From Planctomycetota bacterium (GTDB lineage: Bacteria > Planctomycetota > Planctomycetia > Pirellulales > Pirellulaceae): 64,000 bases of DNA. This document shows, one piece after another, positions 45,874 to 55,000 of this stretch. The stretch is taken from contig VGZA01000015.1 of assembly GCA_016872775.1 (NCBI GenBank), forward strand, positions 1-64,000, given 5' to 3'. Each line of letters starts with the position of its first letter. Position 1 is the first letter of the stretch. Position numbers and translations under genes: made by a program. Below the pieces are notes generated by a model, which saw nothing but the letters and a program-made list of their open reading frames with translations, was not told the DNA's origin and did not search any database.

Positions 45874-48030
45874 CTAGTTTGGGCGGCGTACGATCGATCG
45901 ATCGGCGTCAAAGCGCCAGTATTGCCGTGGTCCGTTCGACTCCGCCCGCAGCCAGGGTCGGGAATTAGCGGAAGTGGCTCCGCGCAGGATCGCCTGAATG
46001 TCGCGCAATACAGGACCACTGCTTCCGTAGTAGGAATGGCCCAGAATGCTGTGGTCGATCAGCGACACGTCGATCGTTTCGATGCCGGGCAGGATCAGCA
46101 GGTTGGCTCCTGATTCTCCGGCGCGCGAGTAGCCATGTACCAGTCGGGACGCCATCAGCGCCTGGTCGTTGGACGATGCGTACAGCGTGATCCGTTCCGC
46201 GGCGGGGCGAATGGCGGGGGCGATCCGGCTGCGGAACTCGTCGGCGTCGATGTCGGGCGCCGCCAGAATCACCTCGTTGAACAACGGCGGCTGGGATGGA
46301 AAATGAGCCGCCAGTTCCTGCACCGCGCTGGCCATAGCGCGGCTGCCCATGCTGTGGGCGATCAGGTGTACGCGCTGAGCATCGCTGCGCGTCACGACGT
46401 CGAGAAGGAACTGCTTCAAATGCGGCGTCGACCAAGCCACCGAGGTCTCATCGACCATGTAATCCGAGAGTTCGCCTTGCGACGGCCAACTGAAAAAGAT
46501 CGGTGCGCCGTCAAATTCCAGATCGTGCGCCATCTGGGCGGTGCGACGGGCCGCGGCATCAAACGTCACGTTGTAGCCGTGCACGAACACAAACAGATCC
46601 TGCCGCGACGAACCACGCACGCGACCGCGAACCTCCTGGAACAATTTCTCGGCCGGAAGCGGCTCGACCCGCTGCAGCACAATATGCCGATCTTCCCGCT
46701 CGCGAAACTCCAATCGCAAGATCGACGGACGTTCGATATTTCCTGTCTGGTGGATGGGAGGGATCGAAACGTCGCAGTAGCCATACTGCAGCGAACCTCG
46801 CTCCGCACCGAAGGCCAACGACGGCCGCGGGGTGCTGGAACCGGAGGCGAGATTGGTTCCCGTTCCCAGTACCAGCAGGCCTCCGAGCGACAGGCCGCCG
46901 ACGGCGCAGGCCAGCGCCAGCTTTTTACGACGCGAGTAAATGCAGCTGGCGGCGACGATCGAAATGACGGCCAGTACGATCCCAAGCACAAGGGGCGCCG
47001 CGCCGCGGCTTACGCCGCTGAGCAGCCTGCGATCCGTTCCATAGTAGACGCGGACGGTATTCAACCCGGGCGAGGTTCCGCCGGATTTTGTGTCAGGTCG
47101 GTTTTCCGTGGCGCGTGGCGCACCCGGGGCCGATGCCGCCGCGCCGTCGAGGCCCGGTTCCAATGGCGTCGAAGGGGCATCAGGTGCTGCGGCGTCGGGG
47201 ATGGCTCGCGCCGGAAGCGGCTCTGCCTCGCGGGTATTTGACGCCGATTCCTCGCCGCTCGTCGCGAGGCGATCGACGGCGTCTTGACCGCCTTCCCTCT
47301 CGGAATTCTTTTCGTCGTCATCGCTCGCCCCAGGTGCCAGATCCGCCGCGCGCGGCACGGGAGGCTCGCTTGGTTCAACAACCGTTTCACTCGACGATTC
47401 GGCATCCATCCGCGCGTCGGGAATCAGCGGCGGTGCCAGTAATCGGGCGGCCGATTTCGGCGGGGTTACGCCCGTCTCCTGTCGGGGATTCGAACGCGGG
47501 CTACGAATCGCTGCGCCGGCGGAATCGGTGTCTCGCAGCGGGTTCCACAGCAGGTCCTTTGCCGGCATCCGTCGGCCGATCAACGTGCGCAGCGGATTGC
47601 CGTCATTCCGATCCGTCTGGTCCGCTAGTGGATCCGGCGTCAGTGTCGTTGGCTCCGGTCCACCGCCGTCGACCAAGGCGTCTCGCTTATCTTGGGACGG
47701 CGGCCACGATTCCGACGCCGGAACCTGTTGGGGCGCGTCCGCCGCCACGCTGGCTTCCGATTCCGGCTCAACTTCCGATTCGCCTTGGCGCAAAAAGCCC
47801 GGGATCGGTAATGTCGGCAGACCGTCGAGCAAAGACTGTTCGCTGGCGGGGGGCGACGAAGAATCTGGAGGCGATTCCAGTCCGCGATCGTCCGTGGCCG
47901 ACGACTCATCGGATAACGCCGATGGGTCCGGGCGCGCAGCACTGGCGGTCGCTTTCGATGGTTCGGATTTCTTCCCGCAACCAGCGATTCCTATCAGTGC
48001 TACCAACGCCACCAAGTACAGCAGTCGCAT
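45874..48030 (-). CDS. DUF900 alpha/beta-hydrolase lipoprotein with disordered N-terminus and membrane helices
   Basis: 718 residues from ATG 48030, which starts a lipoprotein signal (MRLLYLVALVALIGIAGC). Residues ~20-330 are a long, acidic Pro/Ser/Ala/Asp-rich linker, most likely disordered. Two hydrophobic segments follow (LVLGIVLAVISIVAASCIY and LALACAVGGLSLGGLLVLG) between YYGTDR and the catalytic domain. The hydrolase has FVFVHGYNVTFDAAARRTAQ, nucleophile Ser in AHSMGSRAM, Asp in APDIDADEF and His near the end (DHSILGHS), as in DUF900 esterases. YYGTDR normally lies near the start of a DUF900 protein, so the membrane pair is an insertion. No substrate known. Confidence 0.84.
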   Translation of the reverse strand: MRLLYLVALVALIGIAGCGKKSEPSKATASAARPDPSALSDESSATDDRGLESPPDSSSPPASEQSLLDGLPTLPIPGFLRQGESEVEPESEASVAADAPQQVPASESWPPSQDKRDALVDGGGPEPTTLTPDPLADQTDRNDGNPLRTLIGRRMPAKDLLWNPLRDTDSAGAAIRSPRSNPRQETGVTPPKSAARLLAPPLIPDARMDAESSSETVVEPSEPPVPRAADLAPGASDDDEKNSEREGGQDAVDRLATSGEESASNTREAEPLPARAIPDAAAPDAPSTPLEPGLDGAAASAPGAPRATENRPDTKSGGTSPGLNTVRVYYGTDRRLLSGVSRGAAPLVLGIVLAVISIVAASCIYSRRKKLALACAVGGLSLGGLLVLGTGTNLASGSSTPRPSLAFGAERGSLQYGYCDVSIPPIHQTGNIERPSILRLEFREREDRHIVLQRVEPLPAEKLFQEVRGRVRGSSRQDLFVFVHGYNVTFDAAARRTAQMAHDLEFDGAPIFFSWPSQGELSDYMVDETSVAWSTPHLKQFLLDVVTRSDAQRVHLIAHSMGSRAMASAVQELAAHFPSQPPLFNEVILAAPDIDADEFRSRIAPAIRPAAERITLYASSNDQALMASRLVHGYSRAGESGANLLILPGIETIDVSLIDHSILGHSYYGSSGPVLRDIQAILRGATSANSRPWLRAESNGPRQYWRFDADRSIVRRPN

Positions 48031-48189
48031 ACGCGTGACCGTGAATGGAGAACGAACGAACGGCGCGCGAACTTGCTCGCCATTCACTTTCATCGGGTCG
48101 CAACGACGCTGAGTTTGATGCGGCTTAGGGAAACTCCGTCGATTCTGCCGGATTCGCGGTCGGAGCAGCTCGAAGCGAACGCCGACCCC

Positions 48190-48744
48190 CTAGGGATCGG
48201 TCTGCGAATTCACCGACCGATTCGCCATCCAGATACCGCGTCTTGCCTGCTTTGCCTCTTTCTCCGCCTGGATAACCTGGCGTCGCAGCGACGCGGAATC
48301 GCTGGAATGCGTTTCGGCAGGCAGCAACCCATCCCGGACAATTTCGACATTGATCAGGCGGTCGCCTCGAAAAACCCAGGCCAGCGTTGTCCCATCCACG
48401 CCATTGCGTCTGCGATCGAACCGCAGTCGAACCGTTGCCGTGTCAAGTTGCGTTCGCAGGAACTGTTGGAGACGCGAATTGCCGTCGAGTCCGCTTGGAG
48501 TGGCGACTGCCAGCATTGACACCGTCAGGGAAGGACTGCCCGGTGGTGCATGGAGGGGGCGAACGAGCAGTTGGCCCTTTTCGCGGATCTCGAGCAACTG
48601 ATATTCGCCTTCCATCGGGGGCTCAACCGATGGCGGATCCGAGTGCGTGCCCAGCTGCCAGGCGATACGGAACAAGATGAGCGCCCCGATCGCCGCCACG
48701 CCTATCCGCTGGGCCGTCCCATGGTTTCGCAATCGGACAGGCAT
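48190..48744 (-). CDS. Membrane-anchored SNase-like (staphylococcal nuclease fold) protein
   Basis: 184 residues from ATG 48744. A single membrane helix (IGVAAIGALILFRIAWQLG, ~10-28) anchors a beta-rich domain resembling the SNase/thermonuclease fold: VSMLAVATP, FLRTQLDTATVRLRFDR, GTTLAWVFRGDRLINVEIVR and DGLLPAE, ending in AKQARRGIW. The nuclease family's catalytic Arg/Glu pair cannot be matched with certainty, so activity is doubtful. It lies 19 bases downstream of the small Cys protein gene, same strand. Confidence 0.7.
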   Translation of the reverse strand: MPVRLRNHGTAQRIGVAAIGALILFRIAWQLGTHSDPPSVEPPMEGEYQLLEIREKGQLLVRPLHAPPGSPSLTVSMLAVATPSGLDGNSRLQQFLRTQLDTATVRLRFDRRRNGVDGTTLAWVFRGDRLINVEIVRDGLLPAETHSSDSASLRRQVIQAEKEAKQARRGIWMANRSVNSQTDP

Positions 48745-48763
48745 CAGGACTTTATGCCGGGTG

Positions 48764-49072
48764 CTAATTCTTACTGTAACCGATCGATGTCGGCAGATCG
48801 CGCCCGACCGGGTTCTTCGCGAACTTTCGATAACATTCCTTGCATAGATCGAAGCTGCGCCGCTGGTAAATGGAGTCGCTGACGACACTGTCAGTTTCGG
48901 ATTCAAGTTCGTTGAGAATCTCCTGGATCTCGAGCAGGTGGTCGCGGTCGTCGTCAGGTTCGTCGTAATTCAGCGGTTCCATTGCCGCCTGGATCTCGAG
49001 TCGCACGATATAGCGCAATTCCAGATCGGGATCAATCGTTCGCCTGCAGCGATCACAGGAACAATGAATCAT
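48764..49072 (-). CDS. Small Cys-rich protein, putative zinc binding
   Basis: 102 residues. Metal-ligand-like cysteines sit at both ends: MIHCSCDRC at the start and DLCKECYRKF near residue 76-85, so a split zinc ribbon is likely. In between are an acidic stretch (NYDEPDDDRDHLLEIQEIL) and a helix. This looks like a small planctomycete-conserved protein of unknown role. The start ATG 49072 gives the first Cys cluster; the SNase-like gene follows after 19 bases. Confidence 0.75.
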   Translation of the reverse strand: MIHCSCDRCRRTIDPDLELRYIVRLEIQAAMEPLNYDEPDDDRDHLLEIQEILNELESETDSVVSDSIYQRRSFDLCKECYRKFAKNPVGRDLPTSIGYSKN

Positions 49073-49518
49073 GACTTGGAACCCTGGGCACGCAGGAAAA
49101 TTATGAACGAATAAAGTCGTCTGACTCCAATCCTAATCCGAGTCGATGGCGTGGGGCAAGCCACAATTTCCTGCGCCGGTAATTCCTTGGAAAAAGGTAC
49201 CGTGATCGCCGCGATGATCGGAGGGCGTCAAAGACAACGCCGATGGTTCGTTACCTGCCTAGCGGGAGCGCGATGGTATCGCAACGGACCCAGGCCACCG
49301 CCCTGCGCGCTGATGAAGTGCCGGTTCCGGCAAGGGAAGGCGCGCGGTTGCGAGCGATACGTCCGCTCGCTGCGACACGGTTCGACAGACCTGTTCCCGC
49401 CGCTGCCGATTCGATCATGGGCGGCACGAACAATCCGCTAGCAGTTCGACCGACTGTGTCCGGTCGGCAGGATCGCCCCTGCTTGGGGCACGATCCTGCT
49501 TGGGGCCTGGAAGCCGGA
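49073..49518. other. Intergenic region downstream of the ferredoxin gene
   Basis: No convincing gene. The 12-mer CCTGCTTGGGGC occurs twice (49478-49489 and 49495-49506), the first forming a GCCCC/GGGGC hairpin; placed just past the ferredoxin stop it could help end that transcript, but no T-run follows. The rest is featureless. Confidence 0.5.
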
Positions 49519-49797
49519 TTACTGTTCTGCGAGCGGGGGCTTTTTTTCCGTAATCACGGGGCACTGTGCAGCCAGTTCGGCGTTCAGTTCCTTGAATGGC
49601 TTCCATTCTTCCGGCAGGTTATCCTCGTGGAATATCGCTTCCACAGGGCATTCCGGAACACATGCTTCGCAATCGATGCACTCGTCCGGATGGATGTAGA
49701 GCATCTGTTCGCCTTCGTAGAAGCATTCGACAGGGCAGACCACGACACAGTCGGTATACTTGCAGGCAAAGCACGGTTGCGCAACCACGTGAGCCAT
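49519..49797 (-). CDS. fdxA: Seven-iron ferredoxin (FdxA / Azotobacter FdI type)
   Basis: Electron carrier with one 3Fe-4S and one 4Fe-4S cluster. The 92 residues carry the characteristic cysteine pattern: C9, C17 and C50 for the 3Fe cluster and C21, C40, C43 and C46 for the 4Fe cluster; C12 and C25 match the extra cysteines of Azotobacter FdI. AGGAG precedes ATG 49797 by 9 bases. It is cytoplasmic. No oxidoreductase partner gene is adjacent, and the gene stands alone between two gene-free stretches. Confidence 0.95.
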   Translation of the reverse strand: MAHVVAQPCFACKYTDCVVVCPVECFYEGEQMLYIHPDECIDCEACVPECPVEAIFHEDNLPEEWKPFKELNAELAAQCPVITEKKPPLAEQ

Positions 49798-50200
49798 GAC
49801 GCATCAACTCCTTGGCAAAAAATGACGGAAAATCCCTCGCAAAAAACAGCTGTAGATCGGCTTTTTTCGGTTTTGGCCGCGTGACTTCGCCAAAGAAATC
49901 GGAAAAATCAGCGGCCTATCGGAGTCCAAAGTGGCTCGGACTACCGAGGGGCCAATGAGTGCAAGTCAAGCCGGACCAACAGTTTCGACGATATTTTAGG
50001 TTGTCGTTCGGACGTTGACCAGAGGACAGCCGGTTCCGTCCGCCGCAATTAAAGTCCACCTCGCGCATTTGGCTTGCCTCGTTTGCAGGTCGGAAATAAA
50101 ATCTTGGATATTAAGAATAACCGTCAAGAAAGTTCCGCACAGCAGTCAAAACAAGGCATCGGCCGAATCCGTGGGCGGCGATGGTTAGTCGAGGGAAAAC
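49798..50200. other. Divergent intergenic region between ferredoxin and sigma-factor genes
   Basis: 403 bases, AT-richer than the surroundings, presumably holding the promoters of both genes. An imperfect A-run/T-run inverted repeat (AAAAAACAGC near 49843 and GCTTTTTT near 49861) lies in the ferredoxin leader. No RNA gene or small reading frame is evident. Confidence 0.5.
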
Positions 50201-50782
50201 GTGTCACTATCCGACATTGACCGAGAGCTCTTGCAGGATTGCCTGGAGCGGAAACCTCGTGCATGGGAGGCGTTTGTCGACCGTTTTCTGGGACTTGTGG
50301 TGCATGTCATCAACCACACGGCACAATCCCGGTCGATTCGACTCTCCGTTGACGATTCGGAAGATCTTGCTGCGGAAGTATTTCTGGCGATTGTGAACGA
50401 AAATTTTGGGGTCCTGCGCCGCTTCCGGGGCGATGCCAGTCTGGCGACCTACCTGGCCGTGATCGCTCGTCGGGTGGTCGTCAAAGAACTGCTTCGCCGC
50501 AAGACAAACGTCAGTATCAGCGAGTTGGCGGATTCGCCGTACAACCCAGTCGATCAGAACCCGCCGCCGGACGAGCGGCTCAGCGACAAGGACGAGATCG
50601 AGCGGCTTCTGGACCGGCTGGACAGCCCGGAACGGGAAGTGGTGCGAATGTTCTACGTCGAAGGCAAGTCGTACCAGGAAATTTCCAGGCAGGTGGGAAT
50701 GCCCGAAAACACCATCGGGTCAACGCTCAGCCGCGCCAAGGACAAGTTGCGCCGGTCCCCGTCCGGCTCCGGTGTTCACTGA
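50201..50782 (+). CDS. ECF-type RNA polymerase sigma factor
   Basis: 193 residues from GTG 50201, placed by GAGGGA 6 bases upstream. Region 2 (AWEAFVDRFLGLVVHVINHT, EDLAAEVFLAIVNENF, RRFRGDASLATYLAVIARRV) binds the -10 element and region 4 (EREVVRMFYVEGKSYQEISR, TIGSTLSRAKDKLRR) the -35. It is ~25% longer at the linker than minimal ECFs. No anti-sigma factor is encoded next to it. The convergent neighbour, across a REP-like pair, is a lone receiver-domain regulator, but a functional link is only inference. Confidence 0.92.
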   Translation: MSLSDIDRELLQDCLERKPRAWEAFVDRFLGLVVHVINHTAQSRSIRLSVDDSEDLAAEVFLAIVNENFGVLRRFRGDASLATYLAVIARRVVVKELLRRKTNVSISELADSPYNPVDQNPPPDERLSDKDEIERLLDRLDSPEREVVRMFYVEGKSYQEISRQVGMPENTIGSTLSRAKDKLRRSPSGSGVH

Positions 50783-50784
50783 GT

Positions 50785-50913
50785 CGTAGCTCGAAACTTC
50801 CGTAGCTCGAAACTTGTTTCGCATTTTTCACTTCGTCGCGTTCTCCACGCCCTTCTCGCACCGCGGTGCGGCGATTGGCTCGGCGCGGGACTCGAAACAA
50901 GTTTCGAGCTACG
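50785..50913. repeat. REP-like inverted pair, locus 3
   Basis: A partial unit at 50785-50800 is followed by CGTAGCTCGAAACTTG and TTTCG at 50801-50821, and an inverted copy closes the element at 50890-50913. The 68-base interior includes the palindrome CGCACCGCGGTGCG and is unlike that of locus 1. The right copy's complement supplies the TAG stop (50909-50911) of the response regulator; the left copy starts 3 bases after the sigma-factor stop. The pair could serve as a two-way terminator. Confidence 0.85.
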
Positions 50914-51424
50914 TGGTTTGCGAAATGCTCGCGATATGGAAATGCGCCCCGGGCACCGGTGTCAGAGCCGCATTGGGCAGCGCGGCGGAGGTGTTGGCAA
51001 CGGTGTGGGTGTGCCGGATGCGGCTTCGGACCAGGTGGGGCATCCAGAGCGCCTTTTCGACCAGTTCGATCAGCACGTAGGGATCGAACGGTTTGCGCAG
51101 GTAATATGATCCGCCGGCATCATGCACGCGGCGGATGATGTCGGGAACCTGTTGCGCGGAAACGAACAACTGCGGAATATCGGGGCAGTTCCCCGTGAGC
51201 TTCAGATCGCGGCACATTTCCAGGCCGCTGGCCCCGCGAAGGTTCACGTCACAGATCATCAGGTCGATCGGGTTGGACTGCAGGGCTTTCAGCGCCGCTT
51301 CAAAGTCCTGAGCGCAATGGCACTCATAGCCGCTCATGTCCAGGACCGCGGCCATCGCCGTCAGCGTGATTGCGTCGCTGTCGATGATCAGAATGGCTGC
51401 GCGATTCAGGGTTCGATCGGTCAT
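50909..51424 (-). CDS. Single-domain response regulator (receiver protein)
   Basis: 171 residues, with receiver domain at ~10-125: acidic pair D15/D17, phosphoacceptor D59 (LMICDVN), S87 and K109 (YLRKPF). The C-terminal ~45 residues (HTHTVANTSAALPNAALTP) contain no output domain. AAGGAA precedes ATG 51424. It would act by protein contact downstream of a histidine kinase, which is not encoded here. The stop codon comes from the REP-like repeat, so the tail may have been altered by repeat insertion. Confidence 0.88.
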   Translation of the reverse strand: MTDRTLNRAAILIIDSDAITLTAMAAVLDMSGYECHCAQDFEAALKALQSNPIDLMICDVNLRGASGLEMCRDLKLTGNCPDIPQLFVSAQQVPDIIRRVHDAGGSYYLRKPFDPYVLIELVEKALWMPHLVRSRIRHTHTVANTSAALPNAALTPVPGAHFHIASISQTT

Positions 51425-51672
51425 GGCATTCGAGTTCCTTGTTGGGGGGTGGTGCGGTTGCCGTGCGCTGCGAATGCCTGCCGTGGCATTTTCTTTTTTC
51501 GTCGCGCAAAGTTGACCAGATGAGGAAACTGGACGCGACCGGCAAAATCGTTGCGACCCGTGCCATTGCGCGAAGTGGAATAGGCTTGACCTGCTCGCCG
51601 GGAGATGTGGGGTATAAGGAGGGCTGAGCCGATGGCGATCGAGGCGGAATCCTTGTGCAGCGCTCTGGAGGG

Positions 51673-52032
51673 TCAGATCTGACAGAGTTCGATCACATGC
51701 CCGTCGGGATCGTTCACATACATCTGCAATGCGCCGTCGGGGCGAACCTGGCGGTGCGACGCGATCCCGATCTCACGGACGTGGGACTCCCAGGCATCGA
51801 GATTGTCGACGCGCAGCGCGAAATGCGTGCCACGATGGTGGGAAGCGACGGGAATCGTCCGGCCGCCGATCAGGTGCAGTTCCTGGTCGATCCCCAGCCG
51901 AAACCAGGCACCGGGAAAGGTAAACGCGGGGCGTGGAATCTCGTTGAGACGCAGTACTTCGCGGTAAAAAATGGAACTCGCCTCTACGTCCGCGACGTGG
52001 ATCGCCACATGGTTCAACTGTAACTGTCGCAT
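51673..52032 (-). CDS. VOC-family (glyoxalase/dioxygenase-like) protein
   Basis: 119 residues with the vicinal-oxygen-chelate fold: LNHVAIHVADVEASSIFYRE at the first module and DPDGHVIELCQ at the end, with candidate metal ligands His8, His (LHLIGG) and Glu (IELCQ). The family isomerises or cleaves small molecules using a divalent metal; lactoylglutathione lyase is one possibility. GGTA lies before ATG 52032, 3 bases after the large TPR gene's stop, so both are likely on one transcript. Confidence 0.85.
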   Translation of the reverse strand: MRQLQLNHVAIHVADVEASSIFYREVLRLNEIPRPAFTFPGAWFRLGIDQELHLIGGRTIPVASHHRGTHFALRVDNLDAWESHVREIGIASHRQVRPDGALQMYVNDPDGHVIELCQI

Positions 52033-52035
52033 TGC

Positions 52036-55000
52036 CTAGGTACCTCCCGAGTGAACGCTTTCCGCGGGTGCCGCCGACATCTCCAGGATCTCATCGGTCG
52101 TGAACTCGACGAACTCGCCGCGACGCAATCGCGGGTCGAGTCTTGAATTGGCTGTCAATCTGCCTCGCAGAACCTGCGTTCCGGACGGTGGTTGAATATT
52201 GGTAAGTTCGAGTTGCTCTTCGGCGCTGCCGAGACGATTAAGAACGACGACGCGCCGCGTGCCGGTTGCCGCGGATACCAGTTGCCGGCCGATCTGGCGT
52301 CGGACACGGCGGGAAACGACCGTCGCATTCCGCGATTCATCGGCCGGATAGAGGTCAACGGTTACGGTCGGAAAATGGCTCCAGTCGGCTTCGGATTCCC
52401 GCGTCAGTCGCTCGAGCACTGGTGGTGTCAGCGGCACAAGTCGGCGGAATTGGGGAAGGTAGAGGGCCGAGCAGCCGGTGTCGAACAGCCCCTGCATCAA
52501 CCGGCTCCGCGACTTGCCGTACAGGTCCGACTCGGGGCCGAGGAGCGTAATTTCGCACCAAGCTCCAGTGGTCGACAGGCCGGACATGGAACCGTCCCCG
52601 GCCCGGATTTCTTGGCCATCAACAACCAGAGGGCCATGCATTTGCGTCAGCAGGCCCGCGCGGGCATCGGAGCCGAAGGAGATCGTTTTGTCTTGGGGCG
52701 GAATCTGGTCGTCCAAGGAGGCGACGTCGCCTCCCTGGATGCTTTGTGTCACCGCCAGCGCGATGGCGCGCGGATCGCTGGGAGGGGTGCGCCAGATCGC
52801 GATCAGTCGGAAGTCGGGGTAGCGGTAGGTAACGTGGGGAGGAAATTGCTGACGAAATTGAGTGAATTCGGGCGACCACAGCGGTTCGACGATCGTATCC
52901 GCGAGGTACAACTCCGCCGTCGAGCCGCCCGAGTTTCGCAGCGACTCGGCAATCCGCAAGGCGTTTTCGACGTCCCGTCGGGCAATGGCGACCATCAGGC
53001 AGTGGATCGTGTCGTTGTCGTGATTCCACCACGATTCCGCCTGATTCCATGCCTCGTCCGTGCGATGCAAGCGCAGCAGCGAATGCAGCAGCCTTCGTCG
53101 CAGGATGTATGCCAGCGGCGAATTCAACAATTGCTCCGGTCGCAACAGCAGTCCCCGAACGCATTCGACGTCGTTCCCCATCTTGGCCGCCAGTTCGGCG
53201 CTCCAATAGACTTGTTGCTCGACAGGCTGCTGGGCGCCGCGCTGCCAGACCAGGAGTTGTTCCGCCACCTGCCATTGGCGGAGTTCGATCGCGTGACGCA
53301 TGACAAGTCCGAAGTACTCGCCCGTCGGATCGACCTGGGGGATGATCTCCGCGAGTCGTTCGGCGCGCAGTCGCAACTGGACTCGCGACTGGGTCAGTAC
53401 AGACCGTTGCGATGCATCACCGGTTGTCGCCAGCTGGGCGGCAAGCATGGCGTCCGCCTCTTCCCAACGCTGTTCGTGCGCGGCGATGATCGACTCGTAA
53501 ATCGGCAACATCGCGTCGGAGGGGAAGCTCGAGCGATGGGCCGCGATCAGCGCGGCGAACTGATCGCGCAGCGGTTCCCCCACGCAATGCACCGCAATCG
53601 GTTCAAACGGAGTCTTCCCGGGCGACAGGATTGGCCGCGGGTATTTCCGGTAGGCCTCGACGGCGCGTCCCGACCGAACCATGCGCTGCACCCACTCATC
53701 CAGCAGTTCCTGGTTGTGAATTCCCGAGTCGATCGATGAGGTGAGTAAATCGATTGATTCCTCTTCGCGGCTCTGGTATCTGAGGTAGCGGCTCCAGGCG
53801 ATAATCCCTGCCGGTGATGCCGGTTGTAGTTCGTGATGCCGCTGCACGACTCTATGAAAACCGGCCGCGGGAATTTCCCCCAGTTCGTACTGCATCGCAA
53901 GGTATTGGAATGCCTCTTCACGGTCGTCGCCGATCGAATAGATCGACAGCACGTCGGCGTCTTCGTCGAGCAGCATCGCGCGCAGATACTCGAGCGGCGA
54001 TCGGAGCAGTGGGTCTTCCTCGTCGGGCAATGCGCTGCCGCGCGCTATCGCGGTGGGCGCCCCGGCGGGGCTAGCGACGGTTGTCGCCGCCCCAGCGGGA
54101 GCCGTCTTCGGTTGCTGGAAAAGATCGACGGCGCGCCGCAGGAAGTACTCGGCCTGGGGAATGTCATCCTTGAGTCGGGCCAGCGCTCCGGAGAGAAAAC
54201 AGTCGGCACAGCTGTCCGGCAGGTGTTCGCGGGCGAACTCAGCGAGCCATTCGATGTGCCGTGCATGTGCGGGGTCGGTCGAGTCGGCTGCCGTGCTGAG
54301 CAGGAATGACTCCAGCGTCGGGAGTCGCGTCAAAACGCGAGCCAGTTCGTCGGGCGGCCTTCCAGGTGAACTGAACAGGCATTCGCGCAAGACCTGCTCG
54401 TTCTCGGGCAAGAATTGCAACAGTCCGCGCCAGGTGGCATGGGCTTCGTCGTGCCGTCCGAGATTGGCGAGCAATCGAGCCTTCATGCGGCCGATATCGG
54501 GGCCGGTACCGAGCACCGCTTCGTAACGCTCGAGTGCCCGCAGCGACGACTCCCGGTTCCCCTGGTAGTCGCGCACCAAAGCCTCCAGGTAGTGGAATCC
54601 TGGCAGTTGATCGGGATGCCGGCAACGTTTCAACGCTTCCAGAGTGGCGCGCCCTCGATCGAGGTAGGTCGCATTGTAGGCCGCGGCCAACAGCAGCGCA
54701 CCGCGAAGATTGTCGGGAACCCGTCCCGCGTCGACGTCGATGAAAAGCTGTTCCATCGCTTCCCGGTAATTCGGCGAATCGGAGTCGAGCGTGGAGGGAA
54801 GGTCCCAGCGGGCGAGCCTGTCGTAAAAGTCGCTGAATTCGCTGCCGCTGCATCGCCGAGCGATTCGCTGGGACGCTCGCTCGCCAAACGGCAGGGCATT
54901 CCAGTCGTAGATCCGCCATTCCCCTTGGTAAGAAGTCAACCACCAGATCATCGGAACGGCAAATTCGCCTTCCCAGCAGTAGGTCATCAACGTGAGATCC

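Noticed and set aside
49478-49506. Repeated CCTGCTTGGGGC as a CRISPR-like or RNA element
   Set aside because: Only two copies with a 5-base spacer; more likely a duplicated hairpin.
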